From Heloderma charlesbogerti (Eukaryota > Chordata > Lepidosauria > Squamata > Helodermatidae), in assembly GCA_026122225.1 (NCBI GenBank), contig JANEZZ010001504.1:186001-250000 (forward strand): a DNA stretch of 64,000 nucleotides, given 5' to 3'. This document shows positions 41,988 to 52,696 of this stretch, piece after piece. Positions within the stretch are counted from its first letter, which is position 1; each line of letters starts with the position of its first letter. The translations under genes and the position numbers were made by a program. The notes under the pieces are model-generated. The model worked only from the letters and a program-made list of their open reading frames with translations, ran no database searches and was not told the origin of the DNA.

Positions 41988-42230
41988 GTTCCTTTTATTC
42001 TTTGCTCCATTTATTTTAACCCAGATGCTCTCGATGGGGCTACCAAGCTCATCCTCCTGTATTTCTGTGCAAAGATATGTATTTTTAACTTATAGTGCAA
42101 CTCCACCTCCCTTTCTGTTCCTCCTCTTCTTTTTGAACATAATACATCAACTCTTGAAAATTTTATGGAAATTCCTATCTCCTTTCATCCTCTTTTTTGT
42201 TGATGCATTTCCTCATTTTTTGGCATATGT

Positions 42231-42589
42231 AAAAGTAGCCACCCAACACTGGGTATACAGCATGTAACCGGGGGTGGGGAGGAATCTTCACAACAACAGA
42301 ATTAGAAGTGCGTCGGAGTATTATCTGGATTTTCATGGAATTGGCCGTGGTCTATCAGGAACATATGAAGCAAGAGAAGCCGACTGTACAGCATCGTTAA
42401 AATCTGGTTTTCACAGGTCACACAGTGCTTGAAAGGAACATACTTCTGGATTTGGTGGGCGTAGTATAACTGAGTATCATCAAATTAGCAGGGGCTGCTC
42501 AGCCAATGGGAGAGGATGTTTCTCACCCCTGTCCAGGCTCCCACCTGCTACTACATTATTATGAATGGAGAGTAACTAATTCACAATTC
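42231..42589. other. Unassigned sequence holding a family L word block
   Basis: 42470-42545 matches 35310-35390 (family L). The rest is unassigned. Confidence 0.4.
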
Positions 42590-43025
42590 CATTCCAGCAA
42601 ACTGTCACAGAGTTAGAGCTCCTCCACCCCCATTTCCCCAATGTGTGCACTTTTGCACAAAGAAGCCAAAATCCCTGATTCTCCAATGCTGCATCTGAGG
42701 GCTCCCCCTGAGAGCAGCCCCCCCATTTTGCCCCATTCCAGCAAACTGTGGCACCACCCCCTTTATCCTTCTCTGGGCACTTTCTCCCTGCTCACAATGA
42801 AAGGCTTTTCTGCTCCCATCATCCCAATACCTCAGCAGATTGCTACTGTGATAAAGCCCTAACAGGCATTTGTTTAATGCCAAAGGAAAGAGTATAAGCT
42901 CATTGTTCCCTCACTTTCCCAAGAAGAAGCCAAAATCCAGGATTATTAGTGCAGCATCTGAAGGCTCCCCCTGATAGCACCCCCCCAATATCGCCTCCAT
43001 TCCAGCAAACTGTCACAGAGTTATA
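42590..43025 (+). repeat. Local duplication, three related segments
   Basis: attccagcaaactgtcacag occurs at about 42590 and 42999, and attccagcaaactgtggcac at about 42738. Each is followed or preceded by agaagccaaaatcc, gcagcatctga and ggctccccctga blocks, at 42660-42720 and 42925-42985. The repeat period is variable, near 265 bases for the longer match. Confidence 0.75.
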
Positions 43026-43034
43026 GCTTCCAAG

Positions 43035-43290
43035 CTGTCTTTACTGCAAGCATCAGGGAAGTGAAGCAACACAAAGAGAAGCAGGGAAGCAAAGCAATGT
43101 GCAATGATCAGACCAGCCCCAAAGTAAAACAAACATCAAAGAAGCAAAATAACACAAACATCAGAGAAGCAGCTAAGTAACACAAGGATCAGACAAGCAC
43201 CTAGAGAAGCAAAGTAATGCAACATCAGAGAGGTGAATTAACACAACTTCAGAGAAGCAAATCAACACAACATCAGGCAAACATCAGAGA
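43035..43290 (+). repeat. Degenerate minisatellite, about 25-bp unit
   Basis: Variants of acatcagagaagcaaagtaa (for example catcaaagaagcaaaataac, catcagagaagcagctaagt, cttcagagaagcaaatcaac) recur roughly every 24-30 bases. Confidence 0.8.
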
Positions 43291-43955
43291 AGTGCATAAT
43301 GATGGGTAAAGGGAGGCTAGTTACTCTCACTGGCGAAAAGGAAGTACAGCACAATTCTGAAGGCTCGACAGAGCGCAATAGCACTTTGATGAGTCGGAAA
43401 GGCAGGTTAGTTACTGTAGTCACTCTAATTGCTCTCCCTGGGAATAGTAGTGCCAATAGGGAAAATGAGTAAATGGGGGCAAGAGGTGGCCCTACCCTTT
43501 GGCCACACACTGCCATGTCACAGCTATGTCACAAGGGCACACTCAGGAGTTAATGCAGAGGAATGCAGCACATTGCAGAGGAACCATGTGGGAACTGCTT
43601 TAACTGTGGGGGGACAGTAAAAGGACTTTCAGATAATGCAGCTTTTCAAGACAGAAGCTACTGGTTGGCAGTGTACTGGCCATGACAAGCCGCAAACGAC
43701 CTCAAAACATTCCCAATCCACAGGAAATCCCCCGTGAAGACAGCCCCCAGGAATGGGCTACACTGACTTGACATTAGTAAGGTGAAACAAATGAGGAGGA
43801 TCAGTGAGCGGATATTTTTCTTTCTTTTTTCTTGGGACTTGGAATAAATTTAGGGGGGGAGGGGAAAATTAATTAAAGAGGAAATTAGGGAGCAAAGAGG
43901 GAAATTAATGTGGAGAAATCACTTTTGGGGAAAATAAATTGCAAGGGAACTTAAC
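43291..43955. other. Unassigned non-coding sequence
   Basis: No gene or repeat recognised. Confidence 0.35.
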
Positions 43956-44185
43956 ACAAGAACATAAGAAGAGCCATGCTGTATCAAACCAAGGGTCCAT
44001 CTAGTCCAGCATTCTGTTCACACAGTGGCCAACCAGCTGTTGACCAGGAAACCACAAGCAGGACACGAGTGCAACAGCACCCTCCTGCCTATGTTCCCCA
44101 GCAGTTGGCATATTGCCTCTGATACTGGAGGTAGCACATAACATTCAGGACTAGTAGCCATTGATAGCTTTCTCCTCCAGGAAAG
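43956..44185 (-). mobile_element. CR1/L3-like LINE 3' terminus
   Basis: The tail is at the left (aagaacataagaagagccat). Then tccatctagtccagcattct, cagtggccaaccagctgttg and atgttccccagcag follow, matching 27703-27960 and, inverted, 32290-32570. Confidence 0.85.
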
Positions 44186-44234
44186 AATTATTGATCAGAT
44201 CTGGGAGAAAAATGCATAGATAGATTGATAGATC

Positions 44235-44305
44235 AGCCTTCCCCAACCTGGTGCCCTCCAGATGGCCATGCTGGCTGGGAATTATGGGAGTTGTAGTCTA
44301 TGGAG
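44235..44305. mobile_element. MITE family C, shortened copy
   Basis: ccttccccaacctggtgccc, then tccagatggccatgctggct and attatgggagttgtagtc. The right terminal arm is missing and replaced by (ga)n at 44302-44327. Confidence 0.75.
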
Positions 44306-44327
44306 AGAGAGAGAGAGAGAGAGAGAT

Positions 44328-44879
44328 GTTAAATAAATGTTTATCTTGCTTTATCTGCAACACACACACACACCCTGAGTGGCTAATGAATTTGAAGGGG
44401 TATGCTGGAGGATATGAACCTGTAAAGAGAGAAGATACTTTCTATACACCTGGGGCAATTCGGTTTGGTTGTTGCATACAAGAAGATTCACCCAGCTGGA
44501 TCAGACCAAGATTCCAGCATCCTGTTTCCAACAAAAGCCAGCCAAATGTGTCAGGAAGCTCACAAACGGAACATGGAGGTGATGGCCTCTCCTGCTTGTT
44601 TGTCCCTGAACATGGCAGTTCAACTTAACTATCACTCTGTCTATGTCCAGTGTTCATGCTGTGAGTGCCAATGGTTATGTAGCCAAAATGGCACCACCCA
44701 TGTATAAGAGGGGGGGGGGTATCAGCAGACTCGGGGAAGTTCCAGTTACTAAAAATGTTTAGGGGGCAAAGGAGGCACACACACACCCCAAACAGCCAAA
44801 TGAACCTGGTTGTGCAACAAACATGGAGACAAAGGAGTTGTAACTGGGTGTGGTATTCTGGGCTTAGGCCCACTTCAGC
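44328..44879. other. Unassigned non-coding sequence
   Basis: Short (ca)n at 44361-44374 and an eight- to ten-base g run at about 44711. No gene. Confidence 0.35.
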
Positions 44880-44924
44880 CTTCTAGTCAGTTTGTGGACT
44901 TGGACCAAAAACATATCTGCTTTT

Positions 44925-45335
44925 TAACGGTGTATTAACCTTGGGGGAGGTAATACACATATTACAATAAAAAGAGAAGCAAACTTTGAAAACAATAAAA
45001 GAACATTATTGTCTTGATACACCCTTAATTAAGAGACACAAGAGAAAGGCAAAGTTAGACATAATGTTAAACACGAGCATAAGATACAATCACCATAAAT
45101 TAAATTTAAGCAATAGCTAGCAGGCTTTGTTGCGCATTTTCACATGATTTAATTCTAATCCAGTATCTAATAAAGCTGTGCCAACATTCTAATGATGACA
45201 TTCAATTAATTTCTCCTCCTTCCCATACATCTCAATAATACATGAGCTACATTATTAATGTGTGCTATACCTTCCTAGGCAATCCCTGGCCTTCATTTAA
45301 TTTAGCATTTTGTTTCCAGTAATAACCAGCCAGAT
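44925..45335. other. Possible conserved non-coding element
   Basis: An AT-rich block free of transposon words, with several homeodomain-type sites: cccttaattaagag, gatttaattctaatcc, acattcaattaatttc and acattattaatgtg. The composition resembles developmental enhancers. Conservation is inferred and not shown. Confidence 0.3.
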
Positions 45336-45418
45336 TCTTCTGAGTCTTGCCAGCAGGGCATGAAGGCAATAGCGTTCCTCTGATATTGGTTCCGGCACCA
45401 TACTCCCTCTGGAGGTTC

Positions 45419-45595
45419 CATTTAGCCAGTGGCGGTTGGTGGCTCCAGTGTCAGTGGGGTGCTGAATCCGCTCCAGGTTTCAGTCAGAACTCTAAAGGAG
45501 CTATCCAAGGTGCTTCATACCTGGTTCTGACTGAAACCCAGAATGGACACACCAGCCCAGTGACACTGGAGCCAGCAGCCTCCACTGCATTTAGC
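45419..45595. mobile_element. hAT-type MITE family B, perfect 8-bp duplication (copy 3)
   Basis: The element is 45427-45587 (161 bp). Left end cagtggcggttggtggctcc; right end reverse complemented cagtggaggctgctggctcc. The octamer catttagc at 45419-45426 is repeated exactly at 45588-45595. It is shorter than copies 2 and 5, having lost part of the centre. Confidence 0.95.
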
Positions 45596-45741
45596 CATCA
45601 TGGCCGAGAGAAGCGGCTTCCTTCTTGATCCATTCAAGGGGCTTGAGTGGAGCAGGTAGGAAGGGTTTGGGCTTGATGACAGAAGGTGTGGCTAGCATGA
45701 TTTGGCAGAATGGGCAAGACTAATAGCACCCCACTCTTTAG

Positions 45742-46693
45742 AGCATGGGTCCCCAGCGTGGCACCCATGAAGCTCTCCCCTCCCTGCCCCTTCAAAAATT
45801 TATTTTTAATTAAAACCTTGGAAACATGAAGGCGCCAGGTTCTCTCCTTCCTGTTCCTGAACCTGCTGCTGATCAGCTGCTTGGTGGGCAGAAAGAAAAG
45901 GAAAGAGTTGCTTCCTGGCCTTGCCCAAGCTTCTTCTAAACACACAAACTTTCCCCCTTTGCTCTCACTCCCTCTCCATTCCCAACTTCTAGCTTCGCTA
46001 TTTCTCTCCCCCAACCCCTTTCCTCACTATTTCTCTCCCTTCCTAGCCCCTAGCCTTGTTCTCTTCCCAACTCACCCCTATTTCTCTCCACTCTGAGCCT
46101 CTAGCCTCACCATTTCTCCCCCATCTCCTTACCTCACTGTTTCTCCCCCTCCTGGCCTCCAGCCTTGCTCTTTCTCTCACTACTTCCCCTCCCTCCCAGC
46201 TCCTAGCCTTGCTCTTCCTCCCAGCCCTTTCCCTCATTCTTCACACACACACACACACACACACAGCCTTCCCAGACAGGGACTCTGATGGCAGAGGAGG
46301 AGGTAGGAGTGTCATTTGGGGCTGGGGAAAAGTGTGTGTGTGCGTGTGTGTGTGTGTGTGTGTATAGGATGAGAAAGCAATCCTATGGAGGCCAACTCAG
46401 AAGTCATTCCCACTGTGATCCACGTAAGCTTGCATAGGTTTGCAACCTGAAATGGGTACTCTGCTGTGGTTCTTTGAGGTCAAATATGTGGATTGGCTTT
46501 GGAGTTCAGACCCTTCCTCTGCTTGTACTCAGTTTCTTGAGTGAATTACTTGTCTTTTGATTAGGCAGGCCCCTATGGCAGCCATTATGTGACTAGCCAC
46601 ATCCTCTGTGGGAACCATTTTGTGGTGGTGTCCACAATAGTTTCTCAAATTCCCAAATGTGCCTACGGGCCCAAAAAGGTTGGCGAGCCCTGT
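45742..46693 (-). mobile_element. hAT-type non-autonomous element, family J, long copy
   Basis: On the minus strand it starts cagggctcgccaaccttttt and carries acaagtaattcactcaagaa and aagggtctgaactcc. Its far end near 45742 reads, on the plus strand, gcatgggtccccagcgtggc. In the middle are a pyrimidine-rich minisatellite-like stretch (45950-46230) of ctctagcctcactatttctc variants, (ac)n at 46240-46264 and (gt)n at 46328-46364. No transposase. Confidence 0.7.
45950..46230 (+). repeat. Pyrimidine-rich minisatellite inside family J
   Basis: Variants of tctagccttgctctttctc recur about every 30-50 bases. A related array occurs at 59570-59830. Confidence 0.75.
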
Positions 46694-46990
46694 TCTATTT
46701 GATCGGCTGTCAGAAGAACAGTTCTCTACTTGAATGTGTCCTCTATTTGATGGGGCTGAGCCTGTGAATCCATTCTGGGTTTCAGTCAGAACCAGCAAGA
46801 ACTCTAAAGGGACTATCCAGGGGCTGAAACCTACCCCCCAAATATGTTCAGTACCTTGGATAGCTCCTTTAGAGTTCTGGCTGGTGCTGACTAATACCCA
46901 GAATGGATTCACAACCCCACCAAAAGCAGAGCCACCAGCCTCCATTGGTTGTAGTCCAACACATCTGGAGGGCACCAGGTTGGGGAAGGC
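46694..46990. mobile_element. Fragments of MITE A, B and C joined end to end
   Basis: 46694-46745 is MITE A (cagttctctacttgaatgtg, tcctctatttga). 46746-46948 is a MITE B copy that lacks its left terminus but keeps its right end (gccaccagcctccattg). 46949-46988 is one arm of MITE C (gtagtccaacacatctggag, gcaccaggttggggaagg). Confidence 0.75.
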
Positions 46991-47559
46991 TGCTCTAGCC
47001 ACTACCCCATACTGTCTATCAGCTATATGGTGTTTCCAGGAACGAAGTACTAGCTTTGGATGCTGAGAAGCAGTTTCTCAGTCAGGGATTCCAGAGAGGC
47101 TGGATGTCACGTATGCATTCTAACTACCCGTTGAAACCTTTGGCTGCAGGTCTTTGTGGTACAAATGTCCTTTCAAGCATTTGGCCCTAAGGCTCAGATC
47201 CTCACATCCAGAGTCTGCCATAAACTCATTCACAATAGAACTGATCAAATGTGTAATTTTTCTTTTGTATATAGATGCAGCTGTAGAATACCTTCAATAG
47301 CCTCAGCATTCTTGTTTACCAAGATTTAATTCTTGGTAAAGAAGAATTTACAAGAAGAGGGTCGGGACAAGGTCCGAAGCACATTTAAAGACAGAAGAGA
47401 AAAACAAGTGCATAAAAGGGTTAGAAAGCAAGAAAGGAAGAAAAAAGAGCCGTTTGGCTGGCAATTAGTCCACCCATTTCATGGGCACTCTGCAATGCAA
47501 GTTTTAATAACCACACAATGGAAAAATGAAGAAAACAACCCAAATCAGCACTGCTGAAA
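46991..47559. other. Unassigned non-coding sequence
   Basis: No repeat word or gene recognised. A lysine-rich 74-codon frame at 47333-47557 is not convincing. Confidence 0.35.
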
Positions 47560-48130
47560 AATTAACGGAGAGGGAATGCCTGCACACGTGTCTGTCTGTG
47601 AAGTTCATGTTGCCGCAAGGCCAATTTTATTGAATTATTGGGCTGTATATTGATTCGCAACAGTGCACAGGAAGCACAGAAGCAAACATAAAAACTGAAA
47701 ATGGTGTCTACGTAATAAAGAGAGCCAAAATGAGTCACTGCATCTCCCCAGAAAACATGCAGGCAGCAAGAGTTTTCATACAGTTATTTCTAGCTAGATT
47801 TATCGGCTAATAAAAAAGGGAAGTCCACATCCACACTTTTATGAATATGATTGTTATCTTGATCATGGCAATAGCTAACTAAACATAACAGAATTATGGA
47901 AAAAACACTCCAAAGCTGGATATAGGAGAGGCAATGTTGTCTAAGCTAGTCATTAGGACTAATAAAGGCAATTTCTTTCACTTATTGTCGGAGAGCTTAT
48001 CTGGCTGTCAATTAGAACATACCAAATGGAGCCCAGGTGCAAACTTGCCGTTGCTCAATTAATATTACTTCATTAAAATTACCTTCAAATGTCAATAATT
48101 ATATTTATGGAACAAGGGAAAGCAAAATGT
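47560..48130. other. Best candidate conserved non-coding element
   Basis: A 570-bp block without transposon words, of even composition, dense in transcription-factor-like words: ccaattttattgaattattg, gattgttatcttgatcatgg, gctgtcaattagaac, gctcaattaatattac and aatgtcaataattatattta. This pattern resembles ultraconserved enhancers near developmental genes. It is a compositional argument only. Confidence 0.35.
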
Positions 48131-48330
48131 ATCTCATCTGGAGTGACGGGGGGTGTAACTGAAAATTTCCAATGGGGCTCAAAGAATAGAATCACGTTAC
48201 AATGCTTGTTGTTCATTTCTCCTATTTATACCCTGCTTCTTGGTCAAGCCATACAATTCCATACAATAAAATTACAGAAGCAGAATACAATAAAATACTA
48301 GGGATTCTTGAGGAATTCAGCATTTGTGAA
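48131..48330. other. Unassigned non-coding sequence
   Basis: No feature recognised. Confidence 0.3.
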
Positions 48331-48640
48331 TTCTGATGCAAACTGACCAGATCCACACCTCCCAGACGAATTCACACGTCTGCGAATTTTGTGATGCAGT
48401 TCTTCAAAAAATCTTACCAAAATGTGTTTCTGTTTTAAAATGTCTATTTCATGATAAAATACATTTAGAAATTTGTACTTTGTGAGGAAAATATGTTTTA
48501 AAATAAGCATTTTTAAAATGTGTCTTTAAATATGCATTGTTGGGCAGATTTTTTTTTACACTGCAGATAGATGCGTACACTGAACAGAACAGGTTTATGA
48601 ATGAACACATGCAAAACAGATATGGACTGGAAATAGACTG
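48330..48640. repeat. Possible hAT-like AT-rich repeat
   Basis: tgaattctgatgcaaactga and cacgtctgcgaattttgtga, followed by many aaaatg/tttaaa words, resemble the AT-rich core of the foldback at 12991-13423. Boundaries are unclear. Confidence 0.35.
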
Positions 48641-48720
48641 ATCCATCCATCTCTATCAAATATGAAATCTAAAATCATCACACTTAAAAACAGTGTGAAG
48701 TGTAAAAATCCATCATCCTT

Positions 48721-49125
48721 TAAGGGCATAATCCTATGGGGATGGCCATGCCTCTGAACTCAAAGGCTTATGGCCATCCAGTCCAGAGCAGGAGGCACAG
48801 TGGAGATGATCTTCACCTCTGCACTCCACCTGCTCTGCATTTCAGCTTTTTCACCCATCTAGCTGGGGGGTTGGTGAAGGGAGGATTCCTCATAAGCCTA
48901 CCCAGTCCTCGCCCCACCCCCATTACCTTCCCTTCAAAGTCACTTTTGTGGCCTCGGAGAGGCAGCCGGCATGGAACTCTTCACTTCAGATGCAAGGGGG
49001 AGGGGGAAGGGAGCTTGGCCTCCAGTGTCCAAGGACAGAGTGCTGACTCCAACCTCGGATCCAGGAACCTCAGCTATCCTGTGGTGCCCTGGATGCTGTC
49101 TAGGGGCCCTAGGATTGCTCTCCCT
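48721..49125. mobile_element. MITE family K, long copy
   Basis: Left end gggcataatcctatggggat; right end reverse complemented gggagagcaatcctagggcc. The termini are the shared hallmark of family K (…gcaatcctat). The centre is unrelated to other copies. Confidence 0.6.
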
Positions 49126-49128
49126 GGG

Positions 49129-49240
49129 CATAATCCTATTAATGTTTAGACAGAAATACATCCTACAACTCCCAGCATTCCCCAGCTAGCGATGGGGAAA
49201 AGACAGGTTTTTTCCTGTCTAAACAGGCATAGGATTGCAC
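49129..49240. mobile_element. MITE family K, short palindromic copy
   Basis: gggcataatcctattaatgt ttagaca at the left is mirrored by tgtctaaacaggcataggat at the right, with tacaactcccagcattcccc inside. Related copies are at 50839-50910 and 53882-53956. Confidence 0.75.
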
Positions 49241-49590
49241 ACTAAAACAAGCAAACACCAACTAAAGGTAGCTAAAGAACTGCATGAAAAGGAAAATCTT
49301 TACCATCATCATAAACACAAGCAGGGAGCCACTACAGAGGTCTTCTTTCTGGTAGCCTCCAGCTGGGGTCCCCCCTGTAGATCTTAAGCCCTAGGAGAGA
49401 ATATAGGGGAAAGGTAAACTAGCTCTGAATGTATTATGATGAATTTGGACATCCAGTTTCAAAAAATGGAACCAGAGCCAGCCCATTTTTGCAAACCCCA
49501 GAATGTAAACCCCCATTGAAAGTAATAAAATGGGACTTAGTAATGCCTAACTTTTGTTGCTCCTAGTTTGTTTTGGGTTTAAAAAAATTA
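49241..49590. other. Unassigned non-coding sequence
   Basis: No feature recognised. Confidence 0.3.
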
Positions 49591-49726
49591 ACTTCAAGGC
49601 CCCTGCTCTACCATGTTAAAGCTCTTTATACTTAAACCAGACTTGGACTGGACACCCCTTCAAATATAGGATGCTTTCAAATAGAGGACTGCCTGCTGTA
49701 AAGTATGAAACAAGGCCACCCTATGG
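49591..49726 (-). mobile_element. MITE family A, 5' fragment
   Basis: On the minus strand it starts ccatagggtggccttg, then ctttacagcaggcagtcct and ctatttgaaagcatcctat, with agtccaagtctggtttaag further on. The distal half is missing. Confidence 0.7.
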
Positions 49727-49837
49727 CCAATTGTCATTAATGTTTGTTTCCTCCAATGAAGGAACACTCTTAGTACTTAGGTCACTGTGCATCATAAAGG
49801 GCTGAAAGACATCCCAATGCTTCTTTCTTAAGCAGAG

Positions 49838-50088
49838 GTTAAAGGCAAAACTGAAGTACTTTGGCCACATAATGAGAAGACAGGATACCCTGGAGAAGAT
49901 GCTGATACTAGGAAAAGTGGAAGGCAAAAGGCAGAGGGGCCGACCAAGGGCAAGGTGGATGGATGATATTCTGGAGGTGACGGGATCGACCTTGGGGGAG
50001 CTAGGGGTGGCGACGGCTGGTCTCAACGTGGGCTGGTCCATGAAATCACAAAGAGTCAGAAGCGACTGACTGAATAAACAACAAAACT
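49838..50088 (+). mobile_element. BovB-related LINE 3' end, divergent subfamily
   Basis: The frame at 49872-50069 aligns with the BovB C-terminus: KYFGHIMRRQDTLEKMLILG, GKRQRGRPRARWMDDI and, at the end, KSQRVRSD. The block before the end differs strongly from the copy at 19284-20490. It ends aagcgactgactgaataaac and caacaaaa. It is 5'-truncated. Confidence 0.88.
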
Positions 50089-50838
50089 TGCTATTGGTGC
50101 CCGTGGGAGCTTTCCTCCTGCTGCAAATAGCAGGTATAGATGTGATTATTTAGCAACAATGCCTCCTGTTAGAAAGGCAATTAGCAGAGAAAAACAAAAG
50201 AAAAAGGCAAAAGAGAGAGCATTCATCAGTCCCACGTGCACACAGACTATCGTATAACAACAAAAGGAGACCACACCCTTCTTTAGTGAAGAAAAGGCAA
50301 AATGGTTTTACTCACAAATAATTATGTATATAAAATGCAGGTACAGCTTAGAGTTTCAAAAATGGGTTGTTCAGTCCATTTTGTGTTGCGTTACACAGGC
50401 AGGAGCAAGAGAGCAAATATATATGCTCCCAGCAATGGTGGAGGCCTGGGCTGTGGGGGAAGGGGGGAAGCAAAAGGAAGAAAATCACAGGAAACCACAT
50501 TGTAGGCTATAGAGATCCTAAGGCTATCTGTGGTCTAAATTCCCATGAATTAACTAACTGTAACACTGCCCCCTTCCAGTACCTTGCAGACAAGCTTGCA
50601 ATATTCCCAACAGGTATTGTGGGGTGGGGGCAGAGATTTCAGTCAGGACTGTGGTGGGGTTAAAGCCCCATCTGCCACACCACGGTCCTGATCTGCTCCA
50701 CCCCCCTCACCCTAACTATGCATTTTTTTAAAAAAACCTTTGAATGCCCGGTCAACATCACATCTGGTTTGGCCTTATCGTAGCTACCATGCTAATAAAT
50801 CAGTACAAGCAGAACAAGAAGGGCAATGGACCACTTAG
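50089..50838. other. Unassigned non-coding sequence
   Basis: No gene or repeat recognised. Confidence 0.3.
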
Positions 50839-50910
50839 CGTGCAATCCTATGCACGTTTAGATAGAAAAAAGTCCTACAACTCCCAGCATTCCTCAGCCA
50901 GCATTGCTAC
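50839..50910. mobile_element. MITE family K, one arm
   Basis: cgtgcaatcctatgcacgtt, then agaaaaaagtcctacaactc and ccagcattcctcagccagc match 49129-49190. Confidence 0.7.
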
Positions 50911-50920
50911 ACTACATCAA

Positions 50921-51324
50921 GGGCTTCTTCACACAGAGCTTTTATCCTGCTATTGAGATGGGTTACTCACAGAAGTTTGAGGGTCCTTTAGATGACACTG
51001 CCAACCTCCAGGGCATCTCCTGCAATAAATAACCTTTATTCCATTTTTAAATAGATCAGAGATAACGAGCTATCAAATTACCTCTCTTCTGCTCCACTTG
51101 AGTTCCCTCTGTGGAAAAGGAAAACCTGCAAAAAGAGGAGCTATATCACAGCGCCATCTAGCGGCTGTATAATGAAACATATGGAAGACTCAGAGGAGGG
51201 GGGAAAGGAGGGAGGAAAGTGGGAGGAGGAAGTGCGTGCAAAAGGAGTCCATCATGATCCTACATTTAAAATGGAAGCAGAACACCCTGTTTTAAATGTG
51301 GGATTTTAGGCTGGTGTAGAGATG
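50921..51324 (+). repeat. Dispersed repeat family H, copy 1 (about 400 bp)
   Basis: It matches 60194-60578 in inverted orientation along its whole length: cttcttcacacagagctttt, ccatttttaaatagatcaga, gagctatcaaattacc, atggaagactcaga and ttttaggctggtgtagagat. It has no visible terminal inverted repeat, so its class is unknown. Confidence 0.75.
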
Positions 51325-51345
51325 TTCCAAATATATATTCATCAA

Positions 51346-51568
51346 CCTTCCCCAAACTTGTGCCTTCTAGATGTGTTGGACTGCAACTCCCATAATTCCC
51401 AGGCAGCATGGCCATTGGGAATGGAAATTATGGGAGTTGCAGCCCAACACATCAAGTTAGGGAAGGTTGGGCTGCAAATCCCATAATTCCCATTCCCAAT
51501 GGCCATGCTGCCTGGGAATTATGGGAGTTGCAGTCCAACACATCTAGAAGGCACAAGTTTGGGGAAGG
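51346..51568. repeat. Near-perfect palindrome made of two family C MITEs
   Basis: The arms are 51346-51448 and 51466-51568 (103 bp each), separated by 17 bp. By direct comparison they differ at two positions only. Each arm holds ccttccccaaacttgtgcct, the word gttggactgcaactcccata and attgggaatgg. Each arm is itself partly self-complementary (cataattccc / ggaattatg), so the structure is a palindrome of palindromes. It could extrude a cruciform. Confidence 0.95.
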
Positions 51569-52171
51569 CTGCACTAGCTCATGGCACACTGTATTTTCAT
51601 TCTCCCACAAAAGCTCCTCTTTCTGCCCTGGCTCTTGATGCTATTGGCTGAGCGCATCTGTTGCTCAGGAATCTGTTGACAGGAATCATGGTCCCCTGGC
51701 TGCCATTTTCAGCTGTCCTTATGCCACAGACAGGCTTAGCAGGCAGTTCAGTCCTCCGTAGGACTTATGAGATTGGGCTATAATCTGAATTCCATGAACC
51801 ACTTGTTTCACATTCACTCCCACAATAAGACCAGTTGATTTCAGTGGAATGTAATGTAATTGCATTCCAAACCTTGATGCCTTAAGGGGGAAAACAAAAC
51901 ACTAAATGCTGTGAGACTTGCAGTAACATTTGAGACATGGCAACATAAAATCATTTAAAAATCAGGCAGAAACTCCTGGGACTCCTTCCCAGAAAAGCTG
52001 CCCAGGAGAGATCCCAGATCAAGTCTTTCACTCATCAGAGAGAAATGTTCTTTTTTCCCTTCTCATTTCTTCGGTAGCTTAGCAACCTCCAACCTTAATT
52101 TGTCAAAGTGCTGGGCCCCCCTGTCAAAATCAATGGAAGTTAAAACATCTTTCAAGAGCAAGTTTTAACAG
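51569..52171. other. Unassigned non-coding sequence
   Basis: No feature recognised. Confidence 0.3.
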
Positions 52172-52233
52172 AATGTTGTTCAGTCGTTAAGTCGTGTCCG
52201 ACTCTTCGTGACCCCGTGGACCACAGCACGCCA
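52172..52233 (-). mobile_element. BovB LINE 3' tail fragment
   Basis: ttgttcagtcgttaagtcgt, gtccgactcttcgtgacccc and gtggaccacagcacgccag are the reverse complement of the last 60 bases of BovB. It is an extreme 5' truncation. Confidence 0.92.
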
Positions 52234-52696
52234 GTGAACCAGAAACTAAGTACTGCCTTAACAGTACTGCAGTCAGACCTAACCACATTTATTTTCAAAT
52301 AGCCAGAAAAATGTTTGTTTCAGCCAGGGAAATGGGGTGCTTTTGCAGGCATGTCTCTATGACACCCAGAAGTAAACAACAGTACAATAAGCTTGCATCA
52401 CTCCACTCCTGGTTGTATCTTTGACATTCACACAGTATTAAGCTAAGAAGCAACTTGTGTCACTGATACTCTAATGCGTGTTGCTTCCGGGTACAAAAAA
52501 AATGGGTCGTATTATTTAACCAGCTGAATTTCTGAAAGAAAAATGTTAGATACCTCGCTCAGGGCTAGGCTTGCTACCATTTCACTGGGGAAAGTATGAA
52601 GTACCATTTCACTGGGGAAAATTTACTCCCGCAGTGCAGGATAGAGTGGCCGTGTGACCTATTTTACAGAGGATAATCCTCTATTTGAAGGGCTGT

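Larger units (their letters stand above)
38985..42230 (-). mobile_element. CR1 LINE, long 5'-truncated or decayed copy
   Basis: The 3' end at the left has the CR1 octamer tail (catagaatcatagaatag). Continuing on the minus strand are the RT thumb with LVRPHLEYC (39730-40057), the RT palm with the catalytic FADD (40241-40624), the N-terminal part of RT (40700-41263) and an endonuclease piece with [10 protein letters not shown] (41643-41987). The order matches a CR1 second protein read 5' to 3'. The pieces are in different frames with stops between, so it is dead. A 475-bp element interrupts the 3' region. Confidence 0.93.

Noticed and set aside
43035..43290. CRISPR-like spaced repeats
   Set aside because: The units are degenerate and directly adjacent without unique spacers, in a vertebrate genome; this is a minisatellite.
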